Of a stretch of 64,000 nucleotides of DNA, positions 63,926-64,000 are shown in pieces. This DNA comes from Prorocentrum cordatum. Lineage: Eukaryota; Sar; Dinophyceae; Prorocentrales; Prorocentraceae. The DNA is taken from NCBI GenBank assembly GCA_963575745.1, contig CAUYUJ010016467.1:50001-114000 (forward strand), written 5' to 3'. Numbering within the stretch: the stretch's first letter is position 1; every line of letters begins with the position of its first letter. The notes below the pieces were generated by a model. That model was not told where the DNA came from. It did no database searches and saw only the letters and a program-made list of their open reading frames with translations. Both the position numbers and the translations under genes were made by a program.

Positions 63926-64000
63926 AGCGGCCCCCCATGCTCCCAACGCACAGTGCAGAAGGGAGGCTAGGAGGGGGCATCTGACGTTCTCGCACACTCC

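Overview
The window reads as nuclear DNA of a dinoflagellate. A minus-strand sequence at 40291-40312 matches 19 of 22 positions of the conserved dinoflagellate spliced leader (SL) and lies about 70 bases upstream of an ATG, as expected for a retroposed, once trans-spliced mRNA. A weaker, gapped SL match lies at 17344-17363. GC-rich DNA, sparse exons, giant introns, a different triplet microsatellite every few kilobases and CTTGG-rich intron-like sequence agree. The genus cannot be fixed without a search.

Layout. 0-17 kb: GC-rich non-coding DNA with microsatellites, fold-back elements, a ~163 bp satellite (10.65-11.93 kb), an unknown 163-residue ORF (12.25 kb) and two possible exons of a METTL21-type lysine methyltransferase (8.7 and 15.6 kb). 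17.8-29.3 kb: a nested palindrome. Two arms of about 3 kb (18.85-21.89 and 25.74-28.87 kb) carry the same modules in mirror order, and the arms and spacer are themselves built from a 32 bp palindromic satellite and arrays of AACCGTT/CAATCGATTG/AACGGTT hairpins separated by GCC runs. 29.4-31.0 kb: 3' exons of a protein kinase joined to a C-terminal region resembling a 2-oxoglutarate/Fe(II) oxygenase. 31-43 kb: dispersed repeats, AGACC pentamer tracts, an RPA1-like OB-fold protein (minus, 36.5-34.6 kb) and an unknown two-exon gene (minus, 40.2-38.7 kb) with the relict SL and an introner-like intron bounded by 14 bp inverted repeats. 43.2-49.5 kb: a Helitron RepHel gene (minus), nearly complete but broken by one in-frame TAG and two frame changes. 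49.5-52 kb: repeats, including a GATATC array. 52-63.3 kb: a compositionally different zone almost without microsatellites, with short coding-like frames broken by stops; one stretch (61.2-62.45 kb) may be a decayed Tpt1/KptA RNA 2'-phosphotransferase. 63.4-64 kb: CT/TA microsatellite and a degenerate tandem repeat.

No operon logic applies. The readable genes are the kinase-oxygenase, the RPA-like protein, the SL-tagged gene and the Helitron. An RPA-like single-strand-binding protein on the same strand as a Helitron is notable because some Helitrons encode RPA proteins, but a 6.7 kb gap with another gene lies between them, so membership in one element is unproven. Very long open frames across microsatellites (poly-V, H, D, S, M and so on) are artefacts of stop-free triplet repeats. 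Several apparent N-terminal methionines in open frames here are not ATG; starts given below were checked on the DNA.
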